From an uncultured Erysipelotrichaceae bacterium (GTDB taxonomy: Bacteria; Bacillota_I; Bacilli_A; Erysipelotrichales; Erysipelotrichaceae), in NCBI GenBank assembly GCA_934675465.1, contig CAKUQM010000004.1, forward strand, positions 6,438 to 70,437: a DNA stretch of 64,000 nucleotides. Reading direction: 5' to 3'. A program made the position numbers and the translations under genes. The notes under the pieces were generated by a model, which ran no database searches, was not told the DNA's origin, and worked only from the letters and a program-made list of their open reading frames with translations. Below are positions 9,101 through 19,839 of the stretch, in pieces (position 1 is the first letter of the stretch; each line of letters begins with the position of its first letter).

Positions 9101-10655
9101 ATGAATCCTTCTTAGTATTTTGAATCAAATAAGCACACAATAAAGTCATAAACATATTGGTAGTGAATTGGTCTAAACCATGTCCCGATAGATATGAAGT
9201 TACTATACCTAATGATAAAGACATAAGAGTTACAATATTAAACATTGTCCATTTTTTATATTTAACACTTATTAAAAATTTATAAACAACATATAGTAAT
9301 AGACAAATCCAAGGCCCCATAATCAAAGGGAAACCTAAATATCCAAAAGAATAGGCTTGTAACAAGAAGTCTTGCTCAATATTAATTCCTCCCCACATAA
9401 ACAAGCTATAGGTTAAACCTGTTAACTTTTGAGGAGTTGTCAAATATTGCCACTTATAGTTATAGAAAATCTTTTCTACCTGTCTTGCATTAGCTCTATC
9501 TTCTAATTCATAATCAAAAATCAAATCAACCCAAAATTTTGGATCAACATGATAGTCATACCAATATTCATAATAAACCGATTGAGTAACACCCATTAAA
9601 AACTTATATTGTTCGAACATATAAACATAGTAGTCCACCCAAGCAGGAGAAAATGGTTCAAAGCCTTCAGCACCTTCTTCAATACCCTTACGATAACCTT
9701 CTCTAATAGAATCATCCATCTTTAATGTTGAATAATCGGCAGCATCAAATTGTTGGTTTTGATAAGCGGGACAATAAGGAATAATACGTGCATTCATTAA
9801 TGTTAATAACACACAAAAAACTGCAAACCACTTATTAAAAGTTCCTGTCTTAATAATTTTTGTAAAGACATGAATGATTAAGACGGTAACAGGAATCAAT
9901 AAAGCGCAATAAGCGGCTACACGTGTACCTAAAATCATCATAGTCAAACTATCAAAAACGATTAAGATACCGATAAATGTTTTTTTCTTTTTATCCTCTT
10001 CTCTTAAAAAGAAATAATACATTAAAGGTAAAACCATTGTAAGCAAGATTCCAATTGTATTCCCTTCTTTAAAAAAGAATTTTGTTGCGTAATTTCTTGG
10101 ATGATGCACAGTAGCATCAAAAGGCAACGAAAACCAATCGACAACATTACCAGCCATTTCGGTACCATAAGTGGTTTTTCCTACCATTAACAAATTTGAT
10201 ATTACAATCGGCACTGACACAAAAAACGACATACAAATTAAAATGTTTTCAATTATTCTTTCCTTTAAATCATAAAATTGATAAGCGTATATAAAACATA
10301 AAGGAATTAATAAAGTCGCAATATAAAAAACTTCATCATATACGGTGAAATAATATAGATTAGTTAAATGAATATGGTCTTGGATATAAAAACCCACCAT
10401 ACAGTGTGGAATAAAATAAGCGATTAGCAATATTAAATATATACAAGAAAAAGTAATTACTCGTTTTTTGTTCTTTTCACATAATAAGAAAACACCAAAA
10501 ACAAGTAGGGGATATATCACGAAGTTTACCAAAGTAGTTAATCTAAAAGGAAGGCTATCTGTAAATAAATAGTCCAACTCATAAAAAGGGTGCAACGCAA
10601 TTAGCACAAAAATTAAACTAAATAGTCTTTCCCTAGTAAAATATTTTTTTAACAT
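9093..10655 (-). CDS. O-antigen ligase/polymerase (Wzy)-like membrane protein, copy 1
   Basis: 520 residues with about 10-12 hydrophobic segments and a large outer loop at about 305-420. The motif HHPRNYATKFFFKEGNTIG resembles the conserved small-residue motif preceding a helix in WaaL/Wzy proteins. It is paralogous to 16745-18313 along its whole length (shared LHP.(Y/I).ELDYL start, EGNTIG, GRQ/ARQ.E.IF..YKW, SGH near the end). Likely joins repeat units or ligates glycan at the outer face. Polymerase versus ligase cannot be decided. Confidence 0.65.
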   Translation of the reverse strand: MLKKYFTRERLFSLIFVLIALHPFYELDYLFTDSLPFRLTTLVNFVIYPLLVFGVFLLCEKNKKRVITFSCIYLILLIAYFIPHCMVGFYIQDHIHLTNLYYFTVYDEVFYIATLLIPLCFIYAYQFYDLKERIIENILICMSFFVSVPIVISNLLMVGKTTYGTEMAGNVVDWFSLPFDATVHHPRNYATKFFFKEGNTIGILLTMVLPLMYYFFLREEDKKKKTFIGILIVFDSLTMMILGTRVAAYCALLIPVTVLIIHVFTKIIKTGTFNKWFAVFCVLLTLMNARIIPYCPAYQNQQFDAADYSTLKMDDSIREGYRKGIEEGAEGFEPFSPAWVDYYVYMFEQYKFLMGVTQSVYYEYWYDYHVDPKFWVDLIFDYELEDRANARQVEKIFYNYKWQYLTTPQKLTGLTYSLFMWGGINIEQDFLLQAYSFGYLGFPLIMGPWICLLLYVVYKFLISVKYKKWTMFNIVTLMSLSLGIVTSYLSGHGLDQFTTNMFMTLLCAYLIQNTKKDSYE

Positions 10656-10657
10656 TA

Positions 10658-12097
10658 TTAAGCCTTTTTAAAAACAATTTTATTAATAGTATTCACAACA
10701 GTAGGTTCTTTTAATATATATAACATAAACGCATATACAAGCATTCCACTTAGTGCTTGTAAAGCATTTGAATAAATCTTAGCACCAAAGATTGTACCTA
10801 CAAAGTAAATAACAGCACCCATCACAAAAGCACTAATAATACTCTTAACAGTAGTATCAAAAGCACTTAATTTAATCTCATCCTTCATATATAACCATTG
10901 AACTAAAGTAACTGTAAATTCAGCACAAACGCTGCCAATACAAGCACCAACAGCAGCCCATCTTGGAATTGTATATAAATTGATTGCCATATTAACTACA
11001 GCACCCGCAATAATTGACTTAGTATATTTAGCTGTATTGTTTGTTGGCACTAAATATTGAATACCAAAGACATTTGATAGTGAAATAAAGATAATAATTG
11101 GGCTTAATAATCTAACCAACAAAATCATATCGTTAGCTTGTTTAGGTGTATACCAAGGATAGAAGAATTCAGATACAACTTCTAAAGCTACAAAAATTGG
11201 TAAAGATAAGATAATAGCTAACTTAAATGTTGTATTAATATAGCCGCTTACTTCATCCTTGTTACTGCTCTTATTGAAGACATTAGCGATTCTTGGCATA
11301 ACAACAGCACCAATAGAAGTAACAAAATACAAGAACATCTTAACAAAACTTTGAGATGTCTTATACAAATTCAATTGGCCCTTATCATCAACAAAAGTTC
11401 CAAGTAATGTTTGATCTAGTAGGGTATATACATTAATCGCAATAGTAGGCACAAACAACGCAAACGTTCCTGCGAAATGCTTCTTATAAGCATCTTTAAT
11501 ACTAAATGGTACCTTATCAATATGCTTCTTTAAACCAAAGAAAGTAGCGATTTGTCCTAAGAAGTCGGTGCCAGAATTAATCAAAGTGAAAATCCATAAG
11601 TCACTTGGTGTCTTAACAAAAGAGAAGATTAATAAAACACCAACTAACTTAACGATAATGTTTCTAATAGAAACAATCTTAAAATCTTCAACACCATAAT
11701 AGAACCATGAGATATCAAAGGCACTAGATAACATTGATAAACAAATTAAATAATAGATAATCTTGTAATCTTTTACAAAAAATACTGTATATCCTAAGTA
11801 AAGAATAGTTACAATCATCATATTGATGAATTGCATAGAAAGGATTTCAAAGAAATTTCTACTTAATTCCTCACGATTATCTCTTACCTTAGCAATCTCT
11901 CTATTACCATATGTATTAACACCTAATACACCAAGTAAAATGAACCACTGTGAAATATTACTCGCAAAGTCATTAATGCCCAAAGTGCTTTCACCAATAT
12001 GAGCATAAGTATACTTAACAAGGAAGAACGGTAAAAATAGCTTAACAATTTGATAAGCTATGTTGTATATGTAATTTTTAACTAGTTTTTTATCCAT
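10658..12097 (-). CDS. Wzx-type polysaccharide flippase (MOP superfamily)
   Basis: 479 residues, 12-14 hydrophobic segments. The N-terminal half has the usual flippase signature: GINDFASNISQWF, LLGVLGVNTYGNREIAKVRD. Family members move undecaprenyl-pyrophosphate-linked oligosaccharides across the membrane. It lies between GT-C-like and Wzy-like genes in the same run and is the flippase of the larger locus; a second, distant flippase lies at 28027-29514. Confidence 0.85.
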   Translation of the reverse strand: MDKKLVKNYIYNIAYQIVKLFLPFFLVKYTYAHIGESTLGINDFASNISQWFILLGVLGVNTYGNREIAKVRDNREELSRNFFEILSMQFINMMIVTILYLGYTVFFVKDYKIIYYLICLSMLSSAFDISWFYYGVEDFKIVSIRNIIVKLVGVLLIFSFVKTPSDLWIFTLINSGTDFLGQIATFFGLKKHIDKVPFSIKDAYKKHFAGTFALFVPTIAINVYTLLDQTLLGTFVDDKGQLNLYKTSQSFVKMFLYFVTSIGAVVMPRIANVFNKSSNKDEVSGYINTTFKLAIILSLPIFVALEVVSEFFYPWYTPKQANDMILLVRLLSPIIIFISLSNVFGIQYLVPTNNTAKYTKSIIAGAVVNMAINLYTIPRWAAVGACIGSVCAEFTVTLVQWLYMKDEIKLSAFDTTVKSIISAFVMGAVIYFVGTIFGAKIYSNALQALSGMLVYAFMLYILKEPTVVNTINKIVFKKA

Positions 12098-12135
12098 AGG
12101 TACTATTATACTTTATAAAACTCTACTTTTAGGAT

Positions 12136-13821
12136 TTATTGAAGAATATAGCTGAAATAATCAGCCTTATCAGGATAGTATTCCAGCATTTTATTGAAGA
12201 AATATTCCTTCATTTCATTTGTATACTCACCAACTTGTTCATAGACATATACTTTAACATTGTATTTTAAATCAAATTCATTCACTTTTTCAAAATTAGA
12301 AGATATTATTTCATCATGCATAATCGCATCGCTAATGATCTTGTACATATGTTGATAATTTTCATCCATATAAAGGATAGGATCGCTCAACACAAAGTAT
12401 TTAATATTACCAAAATCTCTAGGAAAACCATCTCTAATATCAAATATATATGAAACCATATTAGGAAAATCAACATTAGGCAACAATACATTTCTAATCG
12501 CATCATCACAAAATTCATTATTTCCTGTAGCTACATAAGTATAAATACCTTCATCCTTGGAAATACCACATAAATAATCTGCTACATCATACAATTCCTC
12601 TCTATATGGATTGGGATTAGCCAATCTTTTAGCGGTTGTAAATCCAGGCACTCTAGTTGGAATAAATATAAACAATGATTGGAAAAGCAATAATAAAGCA
12701 AGTAACATATTAATATACTTATTAGTAATATTTTCAACACCATACACAAATAAGAATAGAATTGGTAAACAAATAATTAAATAATGATGCAAATCAAATG
12801 ATTGTGTCATCCAAAACATCATAGTAGGAATTACTAACATAATAAGCAATTGAATTGTTAATAATCTATTATTCTTGAATAATTTAATTAATCCACACAA
12901 AGAAACAGCACAAATAATTATTGAATAGAAATTGATAACTGCAAGCAACTTTCCCGAATGGTTATAGTAAGCATATACCTCAACATTATTTGTAAGCATT
13001 ACATTTTGTACAAAGCCATTAAAGAAAATCAACAACATCACTAAAGCCAATAAGCCTGATAAAACAAATTTAATCGCATAATTTAAGTACTTTTTATTTT
13101 GATATCCATTATATATAGCTTTAATCAAATAAGCTAAATAAGCACCCACAAGTGCATATAAATACCATCTTCTTTCAAACATTAAAAGTAAAGTTAAGAT
13201 ATTTAAAATCAAAGTATCTAACCAATTAATCTTTTCAAAATCCGTAAATAAAATAATGATATAGAAAATCAACAAAGGAAATAAACCTAAACAATCAACT
13301 CTTCCATAAAACAATGTTAACCACAATGGATAGAAACCCATAAATACAAACACAGGAATTAGTTTATTATTAAAGTTTCTATAATACATCAACAACAATA
13401 AGATAATTGTTGGAACAAGAAAAACAACAAAGTTAATTACACAATAAAACACATATGAATTATTAATCATTAACCCATAAAAATTAAACAACGATGGAAG
13501 ATAACTATAATCACTATTGTTAATGGTGTTGAATACCTTTGGGAATAATTTAGAAGGTTCTTGCCAAAAGATCTGAAGCATCTCCAAACTCTTAACATAA
13601 TAACCCGCGTTATCATAAACATATACTGCATCCTTTTCAAATTGAAAAAAGATTAGAATCCCAACAATACCAACTAATAAAATAATTATTAAATTAATTA
13701 AGATATTCTTAAAATTCTTCTTAAAAGTATCTAAATATCTGCTTCTTATTACATAAAACAACATCCCAAGAACAAATAGGGGATATATCATTATCGAAAG
13801 TAATCTAAATACATTATTCAT
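12136..13821 (-). CDS. Polytopic membrane protein, GT-C-like (unassigned)
   Basis: 561 residues, around 11 hydrophobic segments followed by a soluble C-terminal part of about 165 residues. The outer loop after the second or third helix contains YDNAGYYVKSLEML and NNSDYSYLPSLFN, the position of the acidic residue in GT-C enzymes. Ten-odd residues of soluble tail resemble the C-terminal domains of the neighbouring large membrane proteins in layout only. I do not recognise a named family. Confidence 0.55.
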   Translation of the reverse strand: MNNVFRLLSIMIYPLFVLGMLFYVIRSRYLDTFKKNFKNILINLIIILLVGIVGILIFFQFEKDAVYVYDNAGYYVKSLEMLQIFWQEPSKLFPKVFNTINNSDYSYLPSLFNFYGLMINNSYVFYCVINFVVFLVPTIILLLLMYYRNFNNKLIPVFVFMGFYPLWLTLFYGRVDCLGLFPLLIFYIIILFTDFEKINWLDTLILNILTLLLMFERRWYLYALVGAYLAYLIKAIYNGYQNKKYLNYAIKFVLSGLLALVMLLIFFNGFVQNVMLTNNVEVYAYYNHSGKLLAVINFYSIIICAVSLCGLIKLFKNNRLLTIQLLIMLVIPTMMFWMTQSFDLHHYLIICLPILFLFVYGVENITNKYINMLLALLLLFQSLFIFIPTRVPGFTTAKRLANPNPYREELYDVADYLCGISKDEGIYTYVATGNNEFCDDAIRNVLLPNVDFPNMVSYIFDIRDGFPRDFGNIKYFVLSDPILYMDENYQHMYKIISDAIMHDEIISSNFEKVNEFDLKYNVKVYVYEQVGEYTNEMKEYFFNKMLEYYPDKADYFSYILQ

Positions 13822-13823
13822 CT

Positions 13824-15266
13824 TTAACCTCTCTTAGCCAAATATTTAAAGAAAAACGAATCTTGATAATCATACGCAAAGAATTGATCAGAAATCATCT
13901 TAATACTCTCTTCTCTATCATCTCCATTATAATGGGTATCTCCAAAACTATATATTTCATCTCTAATAATATAATCGGGCCAATTTAAAGTATTATCAAC
14001 ACTTCTATATATTTCAGTAAACGGAGTATAAGCACCAATTAATAAAACAATTACAGTAATAATTTTTAACACCTTACCATTATCATATAGGCTTCTAATC
14101 ACATAATACATAAGCATAAACAAGGCAGGAATAGAAGCTCTCATGCAAAAATTTAGACTTTCATCTTGGATAAAAGGAATCAATATCAAAGATAACAATG
14201 TTACATAATAATATTCATATCTATTTCTTCCAATCAACAAGAAATAAACAACTACCTCAAGCAGCATCAACATTAGATATGCCTTATAACTACTATCAAA
14301 ATACATAAAAGATATATGGAATGCATTGCTTCCTTTTTGACCACAAAAATAAAAGGTACCAAAAATAACTAACATCAATAAACAAATCGACACATTCTCA
14401 AAATTAAATGATTCTTTTATATTCTTAACAAAAATATATAACATATATGGTAACAAACCAAACATAGCCCATGGTGAATACGCAAAGGCTAATGCGCACA
14501 AACCTAAAGAATATTCATTAGAATTCAATAAAATAGACATCAGTAACCAAACAGGAACTGATTGGTTAAAAACCCAAAATAATTGAGTTGTATTAGATGA
14601 ATATTGATAAAAGAAATCCCCATACCACTCTATATGTTCAATTGTAGGTAAATAATTATTTCTAATCACAAACCTAATAACATCCAACCCACTAAATAGT
14701 ATTAAAAGTATTAAAGCTATATATGAACATTTATTAAGCTTTCTATTTATAAAATATAAAACTAACAACAAACCTAATACAACATAAAAATATAATATTA
14801 AGTTACTCACAGACCAACTTAAATTAAATATTTTAGAAATTAAAGCAATAGGCAACCAAAAAATATAGTAATAAGAAAAGGCAACCTTATCAGTTCCCAA
14901 TAAATTAATTACGTAATCAGGTTCCAAGGACAAATCATAAATAACAGGCCAATCATAATTTATTAAATCTCTATAGATTGCATTCCTAGCCCAAAAATCA
15001 TCATTTTGATAAGCAAAACCACCTATACCTGATAGATATACCCAAGCCATTATTAAAACAATAGCTATAATCCAATAGACAATAGTCTTCTTATCAAATA
15101 AATTAATCTTCTTTTTAATTAAAGATAAATATAACTTAAAGAAAAAGTATACAAAAACTATTGAAAAAAGAATTCCCCATAAGTTTAGGAACGTATTAAA
15201 AAACACTAATATAGGAAGAAATAAGTATGTTAAACCTAGAAAAACAAATATTTTATCAAACAACAT
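13824..15266 (-). CDS. Polytopic membrane protein, GT-C-like (unassigned)
   Basis: 480 residues from the ATG at 15266, chosen over the ATG six codons upstream because AAAGGA lies 6 nt before it and because the overlap with the preceding gene drops to 11 nt. About 11 helices. Motif GGFAYQNDDFWARNAIYRDL in the first long outer loop carries the Asp pair expected of GT-C glycosyltransferases. Reading continues directly from the PMT-like gene upstream. Confidence 0.55.
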   Translation of the reverse strand: MLFDKIFVFLGLTYLFLPILVFFNTFLNLWGILFSIVFVYFFFKLYLSLIKKKINLFDKKTIVYWIIAIVLIMAWVYLSGIGGFAYQNDDFWARNAIYRDLINYDWPVIYDLSLEPDYVINLLGTDKVAFSYYYIFWLPIALISKIFNLSWSVSNLILYFYVVLGLLLVLYFINRKLNKCSYIALILLILFSGLDVIRFVIRNNYLPTIEHIEWYGDFFYQYSSNTTQLFWVFNQSVPVWLLMSILLNSNEYSLGLCALAFAYSPWAMFGLLPYMLYIFVKNIKESFNFENVSICLLMLVIFGTFYFCGQKGSNAFHISFMYFDSSYKAYLMLMLLEVVVYFLLIGRNRYEYYYVTLLSLILIPFIQDESLNFCMRASIPALFMLMYYVIRSLYDNGKVLKIITVIVLLIGAYTPFTEIYRSVDNTLNWPDYIIRDEIYSFGDTHYNGDDREESIKMISDQFFAYDYQDSFFFKYLAKRG

Positions 15267-16761
15267 GATTATCCTTTTTATCAAATAAAGAAACTAAACC
15301 ACAAGCAGCATAAGGAAGCAAATACATAAAGTATTGATAAAGATATATTGCTTTTACTTCCCAAAGGGCATGAAATAAGAAACCACCTATCACAATAATC
15401 ATGCCTAGCATTGAATATAAGTTTAATGACTTACTTCTTTTAATCACAAATACAAACAAACCAAGTGCAATAACACTAGAAACACCATCCCAAAAGATAT
15501 TTAAAACATCATTTATTCTTCCACCAACAACATTTTTTACAAAATCACTATTATTCAACTCGCGAAATTGATCAAATGTTTCATATTGAGGATTAGCCCA
15601 AGAAGATAAAAACTTTTGACTATAAAAACGCAAAGCTACATTAGGCTTTTCTTTAAAATTATCTAGCACGCCATCAATAAAGGTTTGCGCACGTTTCTCT
15701 GTGAATTCAGGCATATAGCCATTTTCAACATGATACACTTCAAACTCATTAAAATAACCACCGGGTCTTCTTTGGTCATAATTTAAGCCATAGGCAAACC
15801 AACAAATAGTTGGTAATTTAGTATCACTATAGTTAATCTCTGCTCTATTTCCCCAAAACTTTTGAAGACCACTCGTACCACCATAAACACCCAACAAAGT
15901 AAACAATAAAATAAATATTACAAGCAATTGTTTAGTATTAATCACATACAAAATTAATAAGATAGCTTCAGCAATAAGAATAATCAAACTATTCTCTTTA
16001 ATTGAAATGGAACAAATAATGAATAAACTAGAAAGAATCAGATTGAATATCTTTGTATTCTTAAAATAATCCAAAAGAAACATCACTGATAATAATGCCA
16101 TCGTGTAAGAAAGGCAATTTCCATATACAAAGAAACTATAGAATACAAATTGCATACTTCCAAACATCAACAAAACAAGAACACAATTTATCAATCTATT
16201 ATTAAAGATATTATTTGTAATTCTATACAAGGCAAAATATCCAATTAATACAAATATTAAATTAACAATTCTTATCGAATATAAAGCTTTTTCAACACCA
16301 AATAATTTAATATGAATAAAAAGATAAGTAACTAAACCCATATTATTTGGATAGACACTTATATATGATTTATAACTTAATGGAGCAAGATTACCAATCG
16401 CAATATTTTTTGCAGCTCTAAAGCAATTATAGGCATCATCTATTTCCCTTAATTCAATGTCATTTACAAATATCCATGCAATACCAACAACGAAAGATAC
16501 CAATAAAAATATTGATAAAAGATACTTATCTTTAATATGAAAAAAATCTTTTTTAATTAAATAATAAGTTAAAAATAATAAAACAAACAAAAACAGGATA
16601 TTAACTATTGTTATTCCGTTATTGAATGAAACAAGATTACTAATCAATTCGTTTTCCATACGAACCGTAAAAAAGATGTTGCCAATTACATACAACAATG
16701 TGAACACTCCAAAGAAAAACAACACTATTTTTTTTGAAAATATATTAATAAACTTTATCAT
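15256..16761 (-). CDS. PMT/ArnT-like GT-C glycosyltransferase, copy 2
   Basis: 501 residues, about 12 helices. The first outer loop reads IELREIDDAYNCFRAAKNI, then YISVYPNNMGLVTYLF, which is the pattern of protein-mannosyltransferase-like enzymes (acidic pair, then a YP.N.GL motif). It is clearly paralogous to 18342-19838 (shared IDD/RDDAYNCF, YPNNxGLVTY, KLPTICW(F/L)AYG, NPQYE(T/A)FDQ(F/Y)RELNNS). It overlaps the Wzy-like gene upstream by 17 nt, with GAGGA before the start. Confidence 0.7.
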   Translation of the reverse strand: MIKFINIFSKKIVLFFFGVFTLLYVIGNIFFTVRMENELISNLVSFNNGITIVNILFLFVLLFLTYYLIKKDFFHIKDKYLLSIFLLVSFVVGIAWIFVNDIELREIDDAYNCFRAAKNIAIGNLAPLSYKSYISVYPNNMGLVTYLFIHIKLFGVEKALYSIRIVNLIFVLIGYFALYRITNNIFNNRLINCVLVLLMFGSMQFVFYSFFVYGNCLSYTMALLSVMFLLDYFKNTKIFNLILSSLFIICSISIKENSLIILIAEAILLILYVINTKQLLVIFILLFTLLGVYGGTSGLQKFWGNRAEINYSDTKLPTICWFAYGLNYDQRRPGGYFNEFEVYHVENGYMPEFTEKRAQTFIDGVLDNFKEKPNVALRFYSQKFLSSWANPQYETFDQFRELNNSDFVKNVVGGRINDVLNIFWDGVSSVIALGLFVFVIKRSKSLNLYSMLGMIIVIGGFLFHALWEVKAIYLYQYFMYLLPYAACGLVSLFDKKDNHVV

Positions 16762-18313
16762 CTTTATTAATCCTCAAATTTTTAATTAAGAAGCCCAAAC
16801 ATAAACTTATAAACAACGATGTAGTTAACTCATCGAAAGTATGACCACTTACATAAGAACTGATATATCCTAAACATAAAGACATTAATGTGATTATATT
16901 AAGATAAGTCCACTTACCTTGTTTGTAACCAAACAATAATTTGATACCACAATAAGCTAATAATACAATCCATAATCCCATAGTTAAGACAACACCAACA
17001 GGACCATAACTATAGTATTGTTGAACAAAATCTCTCTCAATAAGAATACCACCTCTCATAAAAGTACCATATCCAAAACCGGTTAACTTTTGAGGCTTAG
17101 ATAATTCATCCCATTTATATTTAGTAAATATAGTCTCTATTTGTCTGCCATTTACCCTTTCTTCTAAATCGTAATCAAAAATTAAGTCTACCCAAAACTG
17201 TGGATCATGTTCATAACTATACCAAGTAGTGTAATAAATAGGAGGGGTAACATTCATTAAAAATTGATAATCCTCAAACATATAAACATAGAAGTCACGC
17301 CAAGAATCACTCCATTTTTCAAGTTTATCCGCATCCTTTAATAAATCTTCTCCTTCGGTTCTTTGTTTCTCATCGCCTTTAATAAAAACATAATCATCTG
17401 CATCTATTAATTGATTTTGATAAGCAGGACCATAAGGAATTATCAAAGCACTCATCAAAGTTACTAGTAATAAGAAAACAACATAAACTACTTGTAGTTT
17501 TTCTTTTTTTAATAACATTAAAAGAATATAAATGCACAACATAGCCACTGGCACTAGAGCACTACAATAAGTAGCTAACCTTGTTGATAAGATAATCATT
17601 GCTAAACTATGAATAAGGATTAATAAACCAATTAAAGTTTTCTTTATCTTATCTTTCTCTTTATAGAAAAAATAATAAAGGAATGGTAAAACCATCAACA
17701 TTAAAATTCCAATTGTATTTCCTTCTTCAAAAAAGAACTTTGTCGCATATCTTCTTGGATGATGCCAAAATCTAGTAAATGGCAAAGAAAACCAACTTAT
17801 AAAATTATCAATTGTATAACCAACATAAGTAGACTTACCAAAGACAAATAAATTCGAAATAAAAATCGGCAACGCAGTTACACAAGATAAAGTTATTGAT
17901 ACTTTCTTCAAAACACTTTCTTTAATATCCGATAGATTGAAGACATAAATATAAACCAAAGGGATCAACAAAGTTAATGTATAGATAATCTCATCTTTGA
18001 TGTTGAAATAGAAATTATCAGTTAAATGAATAGAACTTTGTATAACGTTGGCATTTTTACAGTGTATTAAAAAATAGATTCCAAACAAAATCACATAGAT
18101 ACCAAAGAACACTCCCACTTTTTTCTTGTTTTTTTCATTAAACCAAAAAGCAAGCATCACTAAAAGCGGTAATACTAAAAAATCAATTATAGTAGTTAAT
18201 CTAGGAATAGGAAGTTTATCACCAATAAGATAATCTAATTCTATTATTGGATGTAGGGCAACAATTATAAATACAAGTATAAATATATTTTCTTTTTTTA
18301 ATATCTTTCTCAT
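16745..18313 (-). CDS. O-antigen ligase/polymerase (Wzy)-like membrane protein, copy 2
   Basis: 522 residues, same layout as the protein at 9093-10655: about 10-12 helices, motif HHPRRYATKFFFEEGNTIG, a large charged outer loop at about 310-400 and a final HTFDELTTS segment. The two copies differ mainly in the outer loop, the part expected to meet the acceptor, so they may join different glycans or different linkages. Confidence 0.65.
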   Translation of the reverse strand: MRKILKKENIFILVFIIVALHPIIELDYLIGDKLPIPRLTTIIDFLVLPLLVMLAFWFNEKNKKKVGVFFGIYVILFGIYFLIHCKNANVIQSSIHLTDNFYFNIKDEIIYTLTLLIPLVYIYVFNLSDIKESVLKKVSITLSCVTALPIFISNLFVFGKSTYVGYTIDNFISWFSLPFTRFWHHPRRYATKFFFEEGNTIGILMLMVLPFLYYFFYKEKDKIKKTLIGLLILIHSLAMIILSTRLATYCSALVPVAMLCIYILLMLLKKEKLQVVYVVFLLLVTLMSALIIPYGPAYQNQLIDADDYVFIKGDEKQRTEGEDLLKDADKLEKWSDSWRDFYVYMFEDYQFLMNVTPPIYYTTWYSYEHDPQFWVDLIFDYDLEERVNGRQIETIFTKYKWDELSKPQKLTGFGYGTFMRGGILIERDFVQQYYSYGPVGVVLTMGLWIVLLAYCGIKLLFGYKQGKWTYLNIITLMSLCLGYISSYVSGHTFDELTTSLFISLCLGFLIKNLRINKDDKVY

Positions 18314-18341
18314 CTAAAGAATTATATCATCGACATTGTTT

Positions 18342-19838
18342 TTAATCATTAATTCTGTTAAACAACAGCACTATTCCATATGCCGCATATACCAATAGAT
18401 ACATATAATATTGATACAAATAAATCGCTTTTACTTCCCAAATAAAGTGAAAAAAGAAACCACCAATTACTATGACTGCAGGCAACATTTGTTTCAAATT
18501 GATTTTTTTAAAATTCAATACAAGAAATGATAAAACACCAATAGATACTAAATTAGCAACAGTATCCCAAAAATAATTCAAACCTGCATTTATTCTTCCA
18601 CTAATCACATTTAAAGTGAAACCACTATTATTTAACTCTCTATATTGATCAAAAGCTTCGTATTGTGGATTTACCCAGGATACAATAAATTTCTTTAAAT
18701 AATAAGTAATTCCTGCGATTGGATTCTTTTTAAAATGTTCTAAACACATATTTATAAATGTTTTAGCTTCAAGGCTTGTATATTCTGCCTTATAACCATT
18801 TTCAACATGGAATACTTCAAACTGATTAGTATAATGACCAGGGTTCCTTGGATCATAGTTCATACCATATGCAAGCCAGCATATGGTAGGCAACTTCAAT
18901 TCATCGTAGTTTACGCCTGCTTTATTTTCCCAATAATGTTGAACTCCTTTAGTTCCAACAAAAATTCCACTTAAAGATAAAACTAAAAATAATACGACTA
19001 ATAATTTTTTATTATCAATAAAATCTAAAATTAGGTAGATTATTTCAGCAATTAAAATAATCAAACTGTTCATTTTTATCGAAATACTTAAAGCTATACA
19101 TATTGCTGAAATGATTAAGTTTAACAATTTTCTTTTATCAAAATACTCTAATAACAGCCACACAGAAGACAACGATAAAGCATAAGACAAGCAGTTGCCG
19201 TAGATAAAAAAGGTATAGAAAACAAACTGCATGCTTCCAAACATCAACATTATCAAGACACAATTAAATATTCTATTATTTTTAAATACTAAAGTTCCTA
19301 TCTTGTATAAAGAATAATAGCCTAGCAAGACAAACGACAAATTAACAATTCTAATTGAATATAAACAATTATATTCACCGAACAAATAAATATGTAACAA
19401 ATCGTATGTTACCAATCCTAAGTTATTGGGATAATTACAAATATATGCACCTTGTTTTAGAGACGATAACGATCCTTTATAGATTGAGAGTGCAGCATTA
19501 AAACAATTATAAGCATCATCACGTTCCTTTAAAATAGGGTCATTTATGAAAATCCATATTAATCCTGTTATTAAACACAACAATAAAAATCCTAATAACA
19601 AATATTTCTCATTAATATTAAAAAAATTTTTCTTTATCAATAAATATAAAATAAACAAAAAACAAATCAATAAAACAATATTAAAAATATTTATGCCGAT
19701 ATTAATACTTTTTTCATAATAGCTAAGATTATTAATCCAATATGTAAACAATATATTACATATCGCATATAGCGCACAAAAGAAAGCGAAACAATATTTA
19801 ACAATGTCATTAGATATTTTAAAAAATAATTTTTTCAT
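18342..19838 (-). CDS. PMT/ArnT-like GT-C glycosyltransferase, copy 1
   Basis: 498 residues and about 12 helices. The outer-loop motif KERDDAYNCFNAALSI is followed by YICNYPNNLGLVTYDL. Paralogue of 15256-16761, separated from it only by a Wzy-like gene, which points to a duplicated PMT/Wzy gene block. Probably uses a polyprenyl-phosphate sugar on the outer face of the membrane. Confidence 0.7.
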   Translation of the reverse strand: MKKLFFKISNDIVKYCFAFFCALYAICNILFTYWINNLSYYEKSINIGINIFNIVLLICFLFILYLLIKKNFFNINEKYLLLGFLLLCLITGLIWIFINDPILKERDDAYNCFNAALSIYKGSLSSLKQGAYICNYPNNLGLVTYDLLHIYLFGEYNCLYSIRIVNLSFVLLGYYSLYKIGTLVFKNNRIFNCVLIMLMFGSMQFVFYTFFIYGNCLSYALSLSSVWLLLEYFDKRKLLNLIISAICIALSISIKMNSLIILIAEIIYLILDFIDNKKLLVVLFLVLSLSGIFVGTKGVQHYWENKAGVNYDELKLPTICWLAYGMNYDPRNPGHYTNQFEVFHVENGYKAEYTSLEAKTFINMCLEHFKKNPIAGITYYLKKFIVSWVNPQYEAFDQYRELNNSGFTLNVISGRINAGLNYFWDTVANLVSIGVLSFLVLNFKKINLKQMLPAVIVIGGFFFHFIWEVKAIYLYQYYMYLLVYAAYGIVLLFNRIND

Positions 19839-19839
19839 A

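Noticed and set aside
13824..15284. ATG at 15284 as the gene start
   Set aside because: The ATG at 15266 has AAAGGA at the right distance and a smaller overlap.
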